64,000 bases of DNA from contig JAOTON010002116.1 in assembly GCA_034440635.1 (NCBI GenBank), positions 1 to 64,000 on the forward strand. Direction: 5' to 3'. The notes beneath the pieces were generated by a model. That model saw only the letters and a list, made by a program, of their open reading frames with translations. It was not told the origin of the DNA and made no database searches. Both the position numbers and the translations under genes were made by a program. Below, in pieces: positions 10,767-21,640 of this stretch. Origin of the DNA: Lepas anatifera (lineage: Eukaryota > Arthropoda > Thecostraca > Lepadidae). Every line of letters starts with the position of its first letter. Position 1 is the stretch's first letter.

Positions 10767-10882
10767 CGTCTTCGTCGTCCACGCGGATGCTATCCCCCGG
10801 AGGTACAACGGGATCAGCCCCGCACGACGCAGGAGGGATGGATGCTGAAGGGTCTTTTAGCAAACAGGATCCGGCTGGTGGC
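10767..10882 (-). CDS. Splice-bounded exon candidate, unknown gene
   Basis: On the - strand a strong pyrimidine tract with a CTGAC branch-like motif leads to CAG at 10883-10885. Then come 116 open bases and a textbook donor, G before GTAAGTAG (GT at 10765-10766). The encoded 38 residues are Pro/Ser-rich and end in an acidic stretch (S-I-R-V-D-D-E-D), as in a disordered linker. Phase at entry is one base carried over, and at exit one base. I cannot join it to the open segment at 10190-10310, because the phase-matched frame there hits a stop. No family is recognised. Confidence 0.35.
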
Positions 10883-10889
10883 CTGGCCG

Positions 10890-11850
10890 AGGAAGGCAAT
10901 GGTCAGGAAAAGAGGGATTGGAACTACAACCTTACTTTAACGTTTTGCTGGAAACTATATACATTGCACTTTTCCGAGTTAATTTTAAATTGGGGTTTTA
11001 ATTTTTTGCGGTCGATAGATGAAGGTAGCTTGCTTAGTACCAAAAATAGTAGTGATATGAACTGTTTTAAGTGGACGCGTACGTTGCTAGAAATTAAATG
11101 CAAATATGATCGGGGTCATTTTATAACAGTTTGCAAAATTAGCAAGACGATTCTAGATTCATAGGTTACCTGAAAAATGAAGAAAGTTGGGGTAGTTTTG
11201 CCAGAGCAGCCTCTCGGTCTTGGATGTTCTTTGTTTTACGCTTTTGTGCACCCGACTTAGGTTTATACTGTCCAACCATTTTAACATTCACACCTGGAAC
11301 GAAATCGTATTATCACGAGTAATTTGATATAAATGGAAGGTAGAGATCAAAGTGCGAAATTCCTTTATCAGCAGGGAAATCAAACCTACTGATATTTGTG
11401 TTACATGATCAAGACACCTTTTTTTATCCATTCACCTTGCCAGTTCAATGACATTTTACAACACTGGGTACCGGTCAAGGGGTACTATGAATAGGTGGTA
11501 CTGCCTATTTCCCTTTACAATCCTCATATAGGATCAGTACAAAAGGGATGGGGGCCTAACATTTCTCACGCCCCATCCATCTCTCCCCGAATGTTCCAGG
11601 AGGCATGGGACCGGCTGCACGTTGCCCGGGAAAACCACAGGGGGCCCGCAAGTATGGCAGGGGGCCGGTTTCAGCAACAGGGAGCAACGTCAATTCCGAA
11701 AAAATTAGCCCAGTCATGGCCCAAGCCACGGTTGCGTATTTATTCTGTAGGAATCTGATACCATTTTGCCGGTGTATGAACAAACATACCACCGTTGAAT
11801 GTGTTCAATTTCGTGTTCATGGTTACATGCAGCAGCGCACCCAAGGGGAG
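10890..11850. other. No recognisable feature
   Basis: Overlapping chance frames around 11495-11904 have no domain. No element termini were found. Confidence 0.4.
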
Positions 11851-11854
11851 GGGG

Positions 11855-12366
11855 TGGTTATGTACAATATAACCGGAACTATAGCAGCCTTTGGGTGGAA
11901 ATGAGGCTTTGACATTGAAAAATAACTTTGAACTTGACCTGTGACCCTGACACTGAGTATCCTTAACAATAGTCATAGCATAACACACGTCTTACTGAGT
12001 AATACCTGACCAGAATACTGCGGTCAGTGACCTTGACATGGGACCTTTGACCTTGACCTTGACTTCCATGCGGGTTAATATTGACATATAACCTGATTAT
12101 ATGACGTTATGACGTCACCACTCGGTCCAGAGTGCATGCGAACTGGTGCGACCGCCCGAGTGCGACGGTCTCAAAATATAGGTCTGACTGCGAAGGCCTA
12201 TATGTAAAAAACACTGACCGATTTTCAAAATTTCTTAATTTATCGACGCGCTCATGAATGCCCTCAAATGTGGCCGAGTAGCGTTTTCCAGCAGCGAACA
12301 GTTCTCTGGATGCTTTGGAAAAATAGGTGGGGGCACTTTAGGGGCCCCCTCCACTGCGTGTGTTAA
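11855..12366 (+). mobile_element. TTAA element family IV, 5'-truncated copy
   Basis: It aligns to the right-hand half of the copies at 15423-17097 and 25948-26881. It ends in CCCTCCACTGCGTGTG followed by TTAA (12363-12366). It carries the family's conserved TGACGTCA at 12110-12117 and several TGACCT words. Confidence 0.75.
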
Positions 12367-12369
12367 GCG

Positions 12370-13100
12370 AGGGTCAAATAACGTCTTCGTTGTCAAGCAT
12401 ATCTCGCGTATTCTCTTTAAGTGACTGGAAATCAACTAGAACATCCATGTAAAGCCCCCTTATTATCATATATAAATATAGTTATTTTTGTTACTGACCT
12501 AGGGTCAAATACTTGACAGCCATGCCCGCTGTGGTCAGCTCTTGACCTTCATATATTGTCCACATAATCTGTGGGAAAAGAGCTTTCGATTGATACCAAA
12601 ATTATTGATCTGGGGTTCATACTGCCTGAGTTATTGAATTATGTCCCCACTTTCGGCTCCGTTAGAACACTGTGGGCCGGCGGGGGCGTAGCGTAGATGC
12701 CCTAGGGGAAAACGCCTACAATTCACAACATCTTCACTAAAATTTGTCTACGTCATTTAAAGTCTAGAGGTAAACGTCTACACCAAAGTCGTTAATAGCT
12801 TGAATCATCTTTAACTATATTTTCTACATTTCATAGAGTCTGCAAAATGCTCGATAAGGTGCAGGTGAAATCATCTAGAAACAAAACGTCTACAGTGGGG
12901 AAGTCAAAATAGCAAAAATTAAACAGTCCAAAAATCAAAATGTTAGCGTAATGATTTTCTAATCTCTGTGCTCTAAGTTATATGCAAAAGCCATTAGATA
13001 GCAGGAAGGCCTTCATAGAGCAACGCACAGTAGGTTAAGTATCTTTGTATTATAATAGGAAAGAGTATTCGATAATTTTATAAGAGTGAATATATTTTTC
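12370..13100. other. No gene; scattered short motif
   Basis: The words AAACGTCTAC, GTCTACA and TTTGTCTACG recur loosely between 12715 and 12895. Otherwise there is nothing recognisable. Confidence 0.4.
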
Positions 13101-13102
13101 GG

Positions 13103-13380
13103 CATAGGCGGATCCAGAATTTCCGATAGGAGGCACCTTTCCGGGGGGGCATCCGGACCAGGGGGACGCCACTTTTGCCCGGCGAAACCTGTATCAGGTG
13201 GGCGCAAAATCCTATCGGTGGGCGCCGATTTTCGTATCCGGGGGAGGAGGGTTGGGAAGCGACATTTCGGGGGTCACCATCGACCTTTCGGGGGGACGCC
13301 GTGACAATTTTAGGGGTGCCGAGGGGCGATCGGGGAGGGGGGGCACGTGCCCGCCTTTGCGCTCCTTAGATCCGCCAATG
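13103..13380 (+). mobile_element. hAT-type MITE, 278 bp
   Basis: Termini CATAGGCGGATCCAG and TTAGATCCGCCAATG. The interior (GGGCGCCGATTTTCG and flanks) matches the element at 40775-41056 in reverse orientation. The flanking 8 bases match only partly, so the duplication has decayed. The frames across it are GC-rich artefacts. Confidence 0.8.
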
Positions 13381-13549
13381 TTTTGGGTAGTTTTGAGTTC
13401 GTAGGTGTTCCACGCTATATTTTACAGCCCTGGCCGGTTATGGTGACAGCGATGAAATACGTATGGGTTCAATGACCCGGAATGCGCGGGGTCAATAGGT
13501 GGGCAGAGGATTTCAGGAAGGGAAAACTCGCTCATGAGTGGTCGGCATC

Positions 13550-13932
13550 CAGGGACGGATCCAGGGGGGACGGTGGGGGTGACCGTTCCCCTTGGGCTGA
13601 ACCCTGTGATGACTGAGGGGCGTTACGAAAATTGATCTGGGAGACCGCAACGACACCCGAATATTGGCCTCGCTTTTTGAGACCCATCGATACCAACTCT
13701 TCGGGGCCCCCGAAACTTGGGGCACACCGAAACCAACTCTTGGGAGGCCCCCAATAGCTTGCCTTGAGGTGTGCCAATTGGTTGGATCCAGAGTGTCATG
13801 GTGGGAGGGAGGGGCTAGGGACTCGAGCCTACCTCCATTCCCTCGGAAGTCTCCAGCTACTCAGTTAATAAAGACACTCTGACATTGGAGAGGGGGCTTG
13901 GGCCCCGAACTTCCTCCTTATATCCGCCACTG
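13550..13932 (+). mobile_element. Probable hAT-type MITE
   Basis: It starts CAGGGACGGATCCAGG and ends TATATCCGCCACTG, resembling the termini of the element at 9671-10189. No matching 8-bp duplication is visible, so the boundaries are tentative. Confidence 0.5.
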
Positions 13933-13934
13933 TC

Positions 13935-14438
13935 ATGGAGAACCCAGATCTGGTCTAGGTGGCCCCAAGAGTTGGCCTCGTGTTAGTCTCGCATAACCCA
14001 AGAGAGTTGGCATGGGGGCCCTGATGGTTGGTCTCAGCTGGGCCGCAAGATGAGGGGTCCCCAAGAATTGTTCTCGGGGACCAAAATTGGTTTATCACCC
14101 GAATATTGAATCTCGAGGCGACACCCAAATAACCGCACTACACTCACCACTGATCTGGCTAGGTCAACCACATTTTATTTGATGAAATGAGTTTACCTTA
14201 TTATTGTCTCCTGAAATGTGGTAAACCTCCTAACAGACCAGTGACGGGCGAGGTCTGATTATTCGGGATGCCCCTCGAAACCAATCTTGGCCCCCGAAAA
14301 CAATTATCGGGGCTCCCGGATCTTGGGGCTCCTGAGCCGTGTTTTCTAGTGGCATCAGATAGCAAGGACTAACGTGGGTTCAATCCCTACGGCGGAAAGC
14401 CACCCTCAATGTCCGATCTGAACCGTTGGAGAGGATCC
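13935..14438. repeat. Degenerate CCCCAAGAGTTGG-type repeat
   Basis: Variants of CCCAAGAGTTGG, CCCCGAAAC and their complements recur from about 13685 to 14335, spaced 20-50 bases apart. The order is irregular. It has no coding content. Confidence 0.4.
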
Positions 14439-14439
14439 T

Positions 14440-15422
14440 TTAATCCTCGCCCCGGTGGGGGTGGGGGAAATACCCCCTCAGGTTTTTTTCCGGCGGCAGA
14501 AAAAAACGGCGGCGCGAAGCGCCGCCGTTCTTGGGGAACCTCATCTTTGATCAATTCCGGAACTTTCCGCAACATTTTAAACAGTCAGATCACCAGTGCA
14601 CGTCAAATGACCTCACCTCCAAAAAATATTTAAGGTGGCATAAGAAAGAAAAGGGTGAACCTCAATTTGAAACTTATACCACATAATGAGCCCACCGAGT
14701 ACTACAATACATATTCCGAGATTTTTCATATCCATGAACTAAGGTCAGGTACGGATCCATTGGAAATGCATGGGGAAAACAGGAATTAGGCTGTATTTGT
14801 GTAGACAATGCTGAGAATACCTTCATTGTCTCAAATTCATAGTATCATGGGCCCCTTCCTAGGCTCATGTTACAATTTTTGACCAGTAACCTTCGGGTGG
14901 TCATCTAAGCTACTTAAACAGCTTTTCAGACTTGGGTCAATAAATGACGGGGTCAATAAATTAGCACGAAATGATGATAAAGCTTTTATTTTGCTACCAT
15001 TACGTTTGTACTGTTATTGCGAGTCCATTGATATGCATATTAACCGTGCTAGATCATATAGTGACCTTGACCTGACCTCAGGTCGTTTTTGCGTTTTGAC
15101 CTAGTATAGTACCTAATATTATACAACATTCGATTCGTCGTAACGAGAGGAAGCGAATGGTGCCTAAACCTATTTTAACTCAACTCTCAGACGGTAGATC
15201 CCTGAAACTTTTCTCTTACATACCACTCTCTTTGGCCTGTCATGACCTCAATATTGACCTGAGCCAAAAAGTGACCAATGTATTTTCTTCATGAATTTGT
15301 ATGAGTGTCCACCAACGTTCGCGTTTTTTTCGCTATCCGTATAGGAGCCAAGTTCGAGGGGGTGCTTGAAGACTCCCCACCATGGCGAAGGTGGCTCGGA
15401 AGCCCATCGGGGCGGGTGTTAA
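14440..15422 (+). mobile_element. TTAA element family III, copy 1
   Basis: TTAA at 14440-14443 and 15419-15422 bounds a 975-bp interior. The 5' end is TCCTCGCCCC and the 3' end GGGGCGGGTG. It contains an 11-bp perfect hairpin with a GAA loop (14505-14529, AACGGCGGCGC arm), many TGACCT/AGGTCA words, and the motif CATTCGATTCG near 15130. No transposase. It is colinear with 16011-16990. TTAA target choice with CCC...GGG-like termini suggests mobilisation by a piggyBac-like transposase elsewhere in the genome. Confidence 0.85.
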
Positions 15423-17101
15423 CATCCACACTGGAAAGGGGTCGGTACTAACGCACATTGGAGGGGGCTGATATACCCCCTGAGATCTGAACTGAGGCTT
15501 AAATGCCGGCTGTGGCTGGGTGGGACTATAGTGATCTACATCATAGCCAAAACCAAAATAATCTTTCCTAAAATTTTGGGGCCAAGGTCATTTACCCATG
15601 ACGTCACAATGTGGTATTCGCTTTATAATTTACACTTTAACTGGCACTATAACAGCCGTTGGGTGGGAAATGAGGATCTATCTTTACCCACGCCCTTTGA
15701 CCTTTATATTCAGTCACCTTACCCATAACATCATAGCATAATATACGTCAGAATGCGTCACGCCATTTGACCAGAAGCACTGGAGCCAATGACCATGAAG
15801 TGTTGATATGACCTTGACAATTTTATGTGAGGTGACCTTGCCATTTCATCCCGTTTATAAGGCGTTGTGACGTCACCGCTCGGTCTCCAATGAAGGCAAA
15901 CTGACCCGACCGCGCGGTCGTGGCGATCTCAAAAAGTAAGACTGACTTTAAAAGCAGGAAAAATACTCGACCAATTTTCAAACTGCTTTCAGCCATCCAA
16001 GCGCTATTAACCTTCGCCGCGATGGGGGAAAGTTTGAACACCCGCTCGGGTTTTTCCGGCGGCACGAAAAAACAGCGGCGCGAAGCACCGCCGTACCTGG
16101 CACACCTTATCAACCAAAATGTTAACATTAGGTCATCTCAGGCCAGGTCAACAGTGCAGGTCAAGTGACCTCACCTCCAAAAATGTTTAATGTGGCATAG
16201 GTAAGAAATGGGTCGGATAACCGATCGGTTTGAAACTTATAATAGGCTCACCGAGTGCCACAAAATATGTTCCGGGATTTTTATATCGATGACCTGAGGT
16301 CAAGTACGGATCATGACCTCTCCATTGGAAATACGTGGGAAAAAACTAAAATTGGGTTGGATTTGTGTATATACCTATAACTGAGAATACCTTCATATTT
16401 TCGAAATCGTAGTATCCTGGGCCCCTTTGCAGGCTCATGTTGCAATTTTTGACCTGTGACCCCTGAGGATTCATCTGGGGCTACTTAACCAGTTTTCAGA
16501 CTCAATAACTTTGCATGAAATAAAAGTAAAGCCTTTATTTTGATACCATTGCCTTTGGATTGCTATTGCGAGTCGGTTGATATGCATATTGACTATGCTA
16601 GGTTAAAAAGTGACCATGACCTGACCTGAGGTCAGGTAATTTTTGTATTTGGCCTAGTATGGTCATTGGTCATATTATAATTCATTCGATTCGCCGTGAC
16701 GAGAGCAAGCGAATGATTCCTAAAAATGATTCTAACTCAAATCTGTCAAATGCTATAACCCAAAAACTTAACTCAAAATGCCACCTTCTTTTACCTGTCA
16801 TAACCTCAATATTGGCCTGAGCCAAAAAGTGATGTATATAGTTTCTTCATGACTTTGTATGAGCTATCCATCAGAGTTCGCGTTTGTTTTTTTCGCTATC
16901 CGCGTAGGGGCTGAGTTCGAGGAGGAGGGTGTTCAAACACCCCTCCCCCCACCAGGGCGAAGGTGGCTCGGAGACCCACCGGGGCGCAGGTTAAATTTTC
17001 ACAAATGAGGCGAGTATCGGCTTCCCACTACGAGCGGTTCTCCAGCCATCCTGGAAAAATAGGTTGACGGCCTCCAAGGCCCCCTCAAGTGCGCGTGCTA
17101 A
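15419..17101 (+). mobile_element. TTAA element family IV, hosting a family III copy
   Basis: Its left TTAA (15419-15422) is shared with the right end of the preceding family III element. The right end is AAGTGCGCGTG followed by CTAA (a mutated TTAA, 17098-17101). It carries two TGACGTCA sites (15599-15606 and 15868-15875). The family III insertion at 16007-16994 splits it. The interior otherwise matches 25948-26881. Confidence 0.8.
16007..16994 (+). mobile_element. TTAA element family III, copy 2 (nested)
   Basis: TTAA at 16007-16010 and 16991-16994, 980-bp interior, termini CCTTCGCCGC and GGGGCGCAGG. The hairpin at 16070-16095 has acquired mismatches. It was inserted into a family IV element, so it is the younger of the two. 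Confidence 0.87.
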
Positions 17102-17421
17102 ACACCTGGGCCAATGTTCCCTGTAATTTGCCAAGTGTCGCTGTCAGAAGTGGCCCTAATAAAATAAATAAAATACTAAGACTGCAAATGATCGTTGAAA
17201 AAAATTTAGCTGCTTTATGAGCGTAGAAGCAAAGACACCTCACAATTTTTCAGCTCGAAAGGATTTCATGCAGGGACCCAAGTCCTTAAAAGCCCCCCCC
17301 ACACGGAGAACCCAAGCCTTAACACGCGCAGTGGAGAGGGGTCTAGCGTCGACTTGTAGTGGAGGGGGTCCTAAAGTACCCCGGAAATCTACAAAACCAA
17401 GAGGGTTAGAAAAACGCGCAT

Positions 17422-17862
17422 TTTAAGGGAATGTAGCACCTTTATAACGTGATTTAACTGAGATAGCCAAGTTGTAAAGCAAGTCAGAAAACCCAGTACT
17501 CTATATATTATTTGTCTCGGAACTCGATACTTCCGTACAAAAGGCTAAAACCTACCCTAAATGTACCTCTCGCCAGGCGGCCATTGTTGTGAGCTGCTGG
17601 TGTGACAAAATATGCTGACGTCATGATGAGCATCAGCCAATCGAAGCCCTTGAAGCGTTTCCAGTATGGTAGTGGCTGCCAGATCATGACATCGTCCACT
17701 GGCTGATATTTATTTTCCTAGAGGAGCATTTTAAAAATCAAAATATTGAGATTATTGTACATTTTTTTCAGAAAAACATGAGTGGTTTCATTATTTTTGG
17801 CTATAAGTACGCCCAATTACGCTAAATTTCAGGATTCGACCAAGGTGCCACATTCCCTTTAA
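17422..17862 (+). mobile_element. TTAA-flanked MITE family V, about 430 bp
   Basis: The inverted termini GGGAATGTAGCACCTT and AAGGTGCCACATTCCC differ at one position. TTTAA stands at both edges (17422-17426 and 17858-17862). The right TTAA is also the left TTAA of the next element. It is non-coding. Confidence 0.75.
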
Positions 17863-19939
17863 CCCTCGCCCCACTGCGGGCCATCAATGGCCCCTCAGAT
17901 TTTTTCTCGAGATAACAGAAAAACGACGAAACGCAGCACCGCGGTTGAGGGCTCTATATCTCACCTCATCATTTTCCCACCATCCCCGAAAATTTTTACC
18001 CCTGGTCACCAGGCGAGGTAAACCAAAGTCACCTCACTTCAACTTTGAAGCTCTATAAGAGCTACATTTCTTAGTCCATCAATTTGAAACTTGCTACACT
18101 TCATGACCCTTCCAGGTTCTACAACGTGTATATCCGGGATTTATCGATTTCGTGACCTGAGGTCAGGTCATGAGGCGACCTTTCCCATTGGAAAAGCATG
18201 GGAAAAAGCTGTCTCATGATCTAAAAGCCACAAAAAATGATTGCAAATACTCAGATTGCTCAGAACAGCGTTTTTGGACACACTTTCACGGATCCCAGGG
18301 TGCATATTTTCCCTTTGACTTTTCCAAGGTCATCCAAGGCCACCAGGGGTGAAAAACAGTATTTTGAAAATAACTCGACCTAATTAACCTTCGCCCGAGT
18401 GGGGGTCTTTTTAGACCCCCTCGGGTTTTTCCGAGGTGACCAAAAAACAGCGGCGCGCAGCGCCGCCAAACTTGGTCTAGCTGTTCCTTCATCATTTTTA
18501 CATCTTTCCTGAAAATTTTGGCTCAAGGTCATATCAGGTCATGTCACCAGGCCAGGTGAAGTGACCTTACCTCAAAAAATACTTAGGACCGCATAACTAA
18601 AAGAAAGGTTAATCGATCAAGTTGAAACTCATACCACATATTGGACCCACCAAGAGCTACAAAATTTGTTCCGGGATTTTTGATATTGGTGACCTAAGGT
18701 CATGTGCAGAGCATGACCTCCCTATTGTAAATACATGGGGAAAATCACGAAATGAGCTTTTCGCAGTAAGTATGGATGGAATCAACTTCAAACATCGGTT
18801 ACGACTTGCTCTTAGCCCATTTCTGAAGCTGATGCCAAAAGTTTGACTTGTGACCTTTAAAAGGTCACCTTAGGTCAAATACGCATTTTTGGTGTTTTTC
18901 TCTATAAATTTTGAATAAACTAAGATAGAGTTTTTATTTTGTCACCAAAGTGTTTGTATAGTCACTGGAAGTCAAATGATATACATCATGACTATACCAG
19001 GTCAAGTTGGGTCAGACCGTTGACCTGGGTCAGGCCAAATTCTTAAATTTGACCTGGCATAGCAATATCATATATCATTCGATTCGTATTGACGAGAGGA
19101 TTGCAATGGTGCATAAACTATGGCTGTATCTTGTTTGGTTTGGAAGCTATTAGCGAAAAAGTAAACGCCCTTATGCATGGGTGGCTATGGACATTCCCAA
19201 GAAAATGCCCAATATTTAGTGACCTGTAGCTCCCTAGGCTTTGACCTGACACGAAAATGAATGCCACTGTAATAGAGCGCATCTCAAGAGCTTTCGAATG
19301 GTGTTAGAAAAATGTTTCTAGCTATCATAGTTTCTGAGATATATGAGGTTTTCTTAGTACACCTCATATTAGCGATTTTGACCTATTTTGACCTCTGGTG
19401 ACCTTGATATTGACCTGACAAGAAAAATGACCGAAGTATTTCAGATATCATTTTCGAAGAGCTTTCGATTGCCGTTTTGCGATTTTTCTAGCTCTCTTAG
19501 TTTTTGAGATCGTGGGGGGTCTTTTTAGCCCCCACCAGGGGGAAGGTGGCTCATACCCGCCACCGGGGCAAGGGTTAAGCTAGAGCGCTGAAAAAAACAC
19601 CATCGTGTTTGTCTCGTCACTGGCTTTTATTTGATATGGCAAGGTCACTTTCTGACCTTTCGTGACCTCAGGACATGTCAGGTCACGAGGTGACCTCTGG
19701 AGGTCAAACCACTGGCGGAAGGTCTTTACGTTTCACATAGCGGAAAAAGGTCTGGTAATTTCCTATCAAATGTAGTTAACCAGATCTCAATAGATTAGAT
19801 TTCTTACTGAATTCACGCGAGCTTTCTAATGCACTTTGCAGATTTTCGCTAACCCCCATATTTTCGGAGTTATAGGAGGCCATCGATGCCCCCCGGTGGG
19901 ACGAAGGTGGCGCCGGACCCCCGGTGGGGCGCGGGTTAA
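17859..19939 (+). mobile_element. TTAA element family I, copy 2, split by a family II element
   Basis: TTAA at 17859-17862 and 19936-19939. Ends are CCCTCGCCCC and GGGGCGCGGG. The insertion of a family II element at 18384-19578 fell at an internal TTAA (CCTAATTAAGC in the uninterrupted copies at 1138 and 45556). About 140 bp near 19795 are deleted relative to the copy at 45038. It contains AGGTCA (19680-19685), TGACCT (19691-19696) and AGGTCA (19701-19706) in inverted/everted order. Confidence 0.87.
18384..19578 (+). mobile_element. TTAA element family II, copy 1 (nested)
   Basis: TTAA at 18384-18387 and 19575-19578, interior 1187 bp. Ends are CCTTCGCCCG and GGGGCAAGGG. It carries a GGCGGCGC/GCGCCGCC-type hairpin near 18452-18467, and TGACCT/AGGTCA words throughout. 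Near full-length similarity to 47904-49078. No transposase gene. Confidence 0.9.
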
Positions 19940-20868
19940 AGGGTGGATGGGGGGCGATGGAGATCTACATTATACCTAAGTTGGATTGACCTAGGCTAAT
20001 ATCTTCAAGGTTAAACAAGGACATCAATGTCAAATCTGGGCAGTGCTGGATGCCTATTGGGAAATGCCGTAATTATGCGGGAAAAGGCCAGGAATACACT
20101 AAAAGCAGACTGAGGTCGTAAAGGCAAGGTTTCACACAATGCTCTCTGAGAGTTTGATGTCACGGTCATTCAAAGCCACTAATCTATGACGTAACAATAT
20201 GGCATATTCTCAATAATGTACAGTGTCACTGCCACTATAGCAGCCTTTGGACGGGAAAAGACCTTTGACATGGGCCTTTATATTGAGTAGATTTAATTAT
20301 GAAATTATAGCATAACATGCGCCATACTGAACAATGCCATCTGACTGGATTACCTGTGAACTTCGACCTTCATGTGGGGTGACCCTGGCATATAATCCGA
20401 TTATATGGCGTTATTACGTCTACAGTGCAGGCGAACTGGTGTGATCGCACGATTGTGACGGGCTCAAAATATAGGTCTGTCTTTAAAAGGCTTAAGTAAA
20501 AAATAAACTATTGATCGATTTTCAAAAATTATTCACCAACCGACGCGCTTATGAATTCTCAAATGTGGCCCAGTCGAGTTTTTCCGCGGCGAACGGTTCT
20601 TCGGCCACCCACGGGCGGCGGAAAGTAATTTTGAATGGGGGGGCAAACCCGAGGAACTCTGACGCATGTTTGAGGTTCCCAACCTGCCCCATTTTTAATG
20701 TTTTCAGCAAATTCGGCTCACTCTCTGCTTGATTTACAAAAACATACTGCATTAAATTATCGTGACAGTAAAAGAAGGGATAAGGTGAATCTGAAAGGAG
20801 AATACTAAAGCGAAAAGGCACAGGAGGCGCGCCCCGCCGCCGCCCGACTCGAGGACGCGCGAGCCGCT

Positions 20869-20946
20869 GTAGCATCTCGACAGCTCTGCGAAGGCAGTGT
20901 CCATCTCGTCGGCAATACCTCTGCACTTCTTCTCGTTGACCAGCTC
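20869..20946 (-). pseudogene. Tropomyosin last-exon relic
   Basis: On the - strand the frame reads E-L-V-N-E-K-K-C-R-G-I-A-D-E-M-D-T-A-F-A-E-L-S, then R-C-Y. The tropomyosin C-terminus has the pattern E-L-V-N-E-K-E-K-Y-K-x-I-x-D-E-M/L-D-x-T-F-x-E-L-x-G-Y followed by stop. Agreement is very close, with one Glu codon missing. Three faults suggest a relic: no AG acceptor directly before the usual exon start (the bases are CGCA, then CACGAG), the missing codon, and no stop after the final Tyr, so the frame runs on into a Gly-rich tail. No other tropomyosin exon is visible nearby. Tropomyosin is a coiled-coil actin-binding protein, and this segment is its actin-overlap end. It could also be a divergent alternative exon. 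Confidence 0.6.
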
Positions 20947-20959
20947 GTGTGCGGAACGA

Positions 20960-21640
20960 CGCTGGGGTCAGTGGGAGGGCACAGGCTAGGCGGCGCGGGT
21001 GGAGCGGCCACCAACTGGCAACATGTGCTCGGAGCTAACTGGGAGGCCAGGAGGCAGGAGTTCACTGCATACGTATCTGAATCTGAGTCACCTTCAAGGT
21101 CGCGCAGTGGGCTGTCCTGCCTCCGTTAGTTGGTCCATAACCCACAGGTTATAGCACAGCACAAGGCAAAGCTCACCTGAAGGTAGCTCCACGTTTGCGA
21201 GCCACGCTATATTTCGAAAGGACGTGCGTCCAAGTTATTGGTTGTTCATTAGGGCTCCCCATACTTAATAATCACTTTTCGACTTTTTAGTTTTTGCGCT
21301 GTTTTCCACGAAAAACATGCAAAATAACGTGGTGACCCCAGTTGTTCCGTGTCTGCTCTGCCCACCTGACACATCGCAGATTTTTGGAGGCTGTTTTTCT
21401 TGATCTAGGCCTATTTTCGGGGTTTCATGACCCAATAACCGAAAGCCCAAAGCATGTCAAGCAGCACCTCGTTTGATTCCCTCAATTGAGACAAATCGAC
21501 CGACACAAATTTTGAAATTGTTAGGTGATTAGTCTGTTACAAAATTAATCCGATAAATTTGAAATATATCACTGAAATTGGCTGGTAAAGATAGAGCAAA
21601 ACGATTTGAACTATATGAATCCTCGCAGCAAGCCGAATCG
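20960..21640. other. GC-rich patch then unremarkable sequence
   Basis: Bases 20820-21130 are CpG-rich and include the tropomyosin-like exon. Beyond that there is no feature I can support. Confidence 0.35.

Larger units (their letters stand above)
17319..20605 (+). mobile_element. TTAA element family IV carrying families V, I and II (3'-truncated)
   Basis: The left end TTAA then CACGCGCAGTGGAGAGGGG (from 17319) is the family IV 5' terminus. Its continuation (GGGTGGATGGGGGGCGATGG, then a near-exact GATCTACAT) resumes at 19940 after nested insertions. It runs to about 20605, where similarity stops before the expected 3' terminus. The CRE-like site of this family has decayed here (TTACGTCT near 20414). 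Joining the two halves is an inference from order and similarity. Confidence 0.6.

Noticed and set aside
14440..20605. piggyBac transposase gene inside the TTAA elements
   Set aside because: No frame long enough or with recognisable catalytic Asp blocks exists in any copy. All copies appear non-autonomous.
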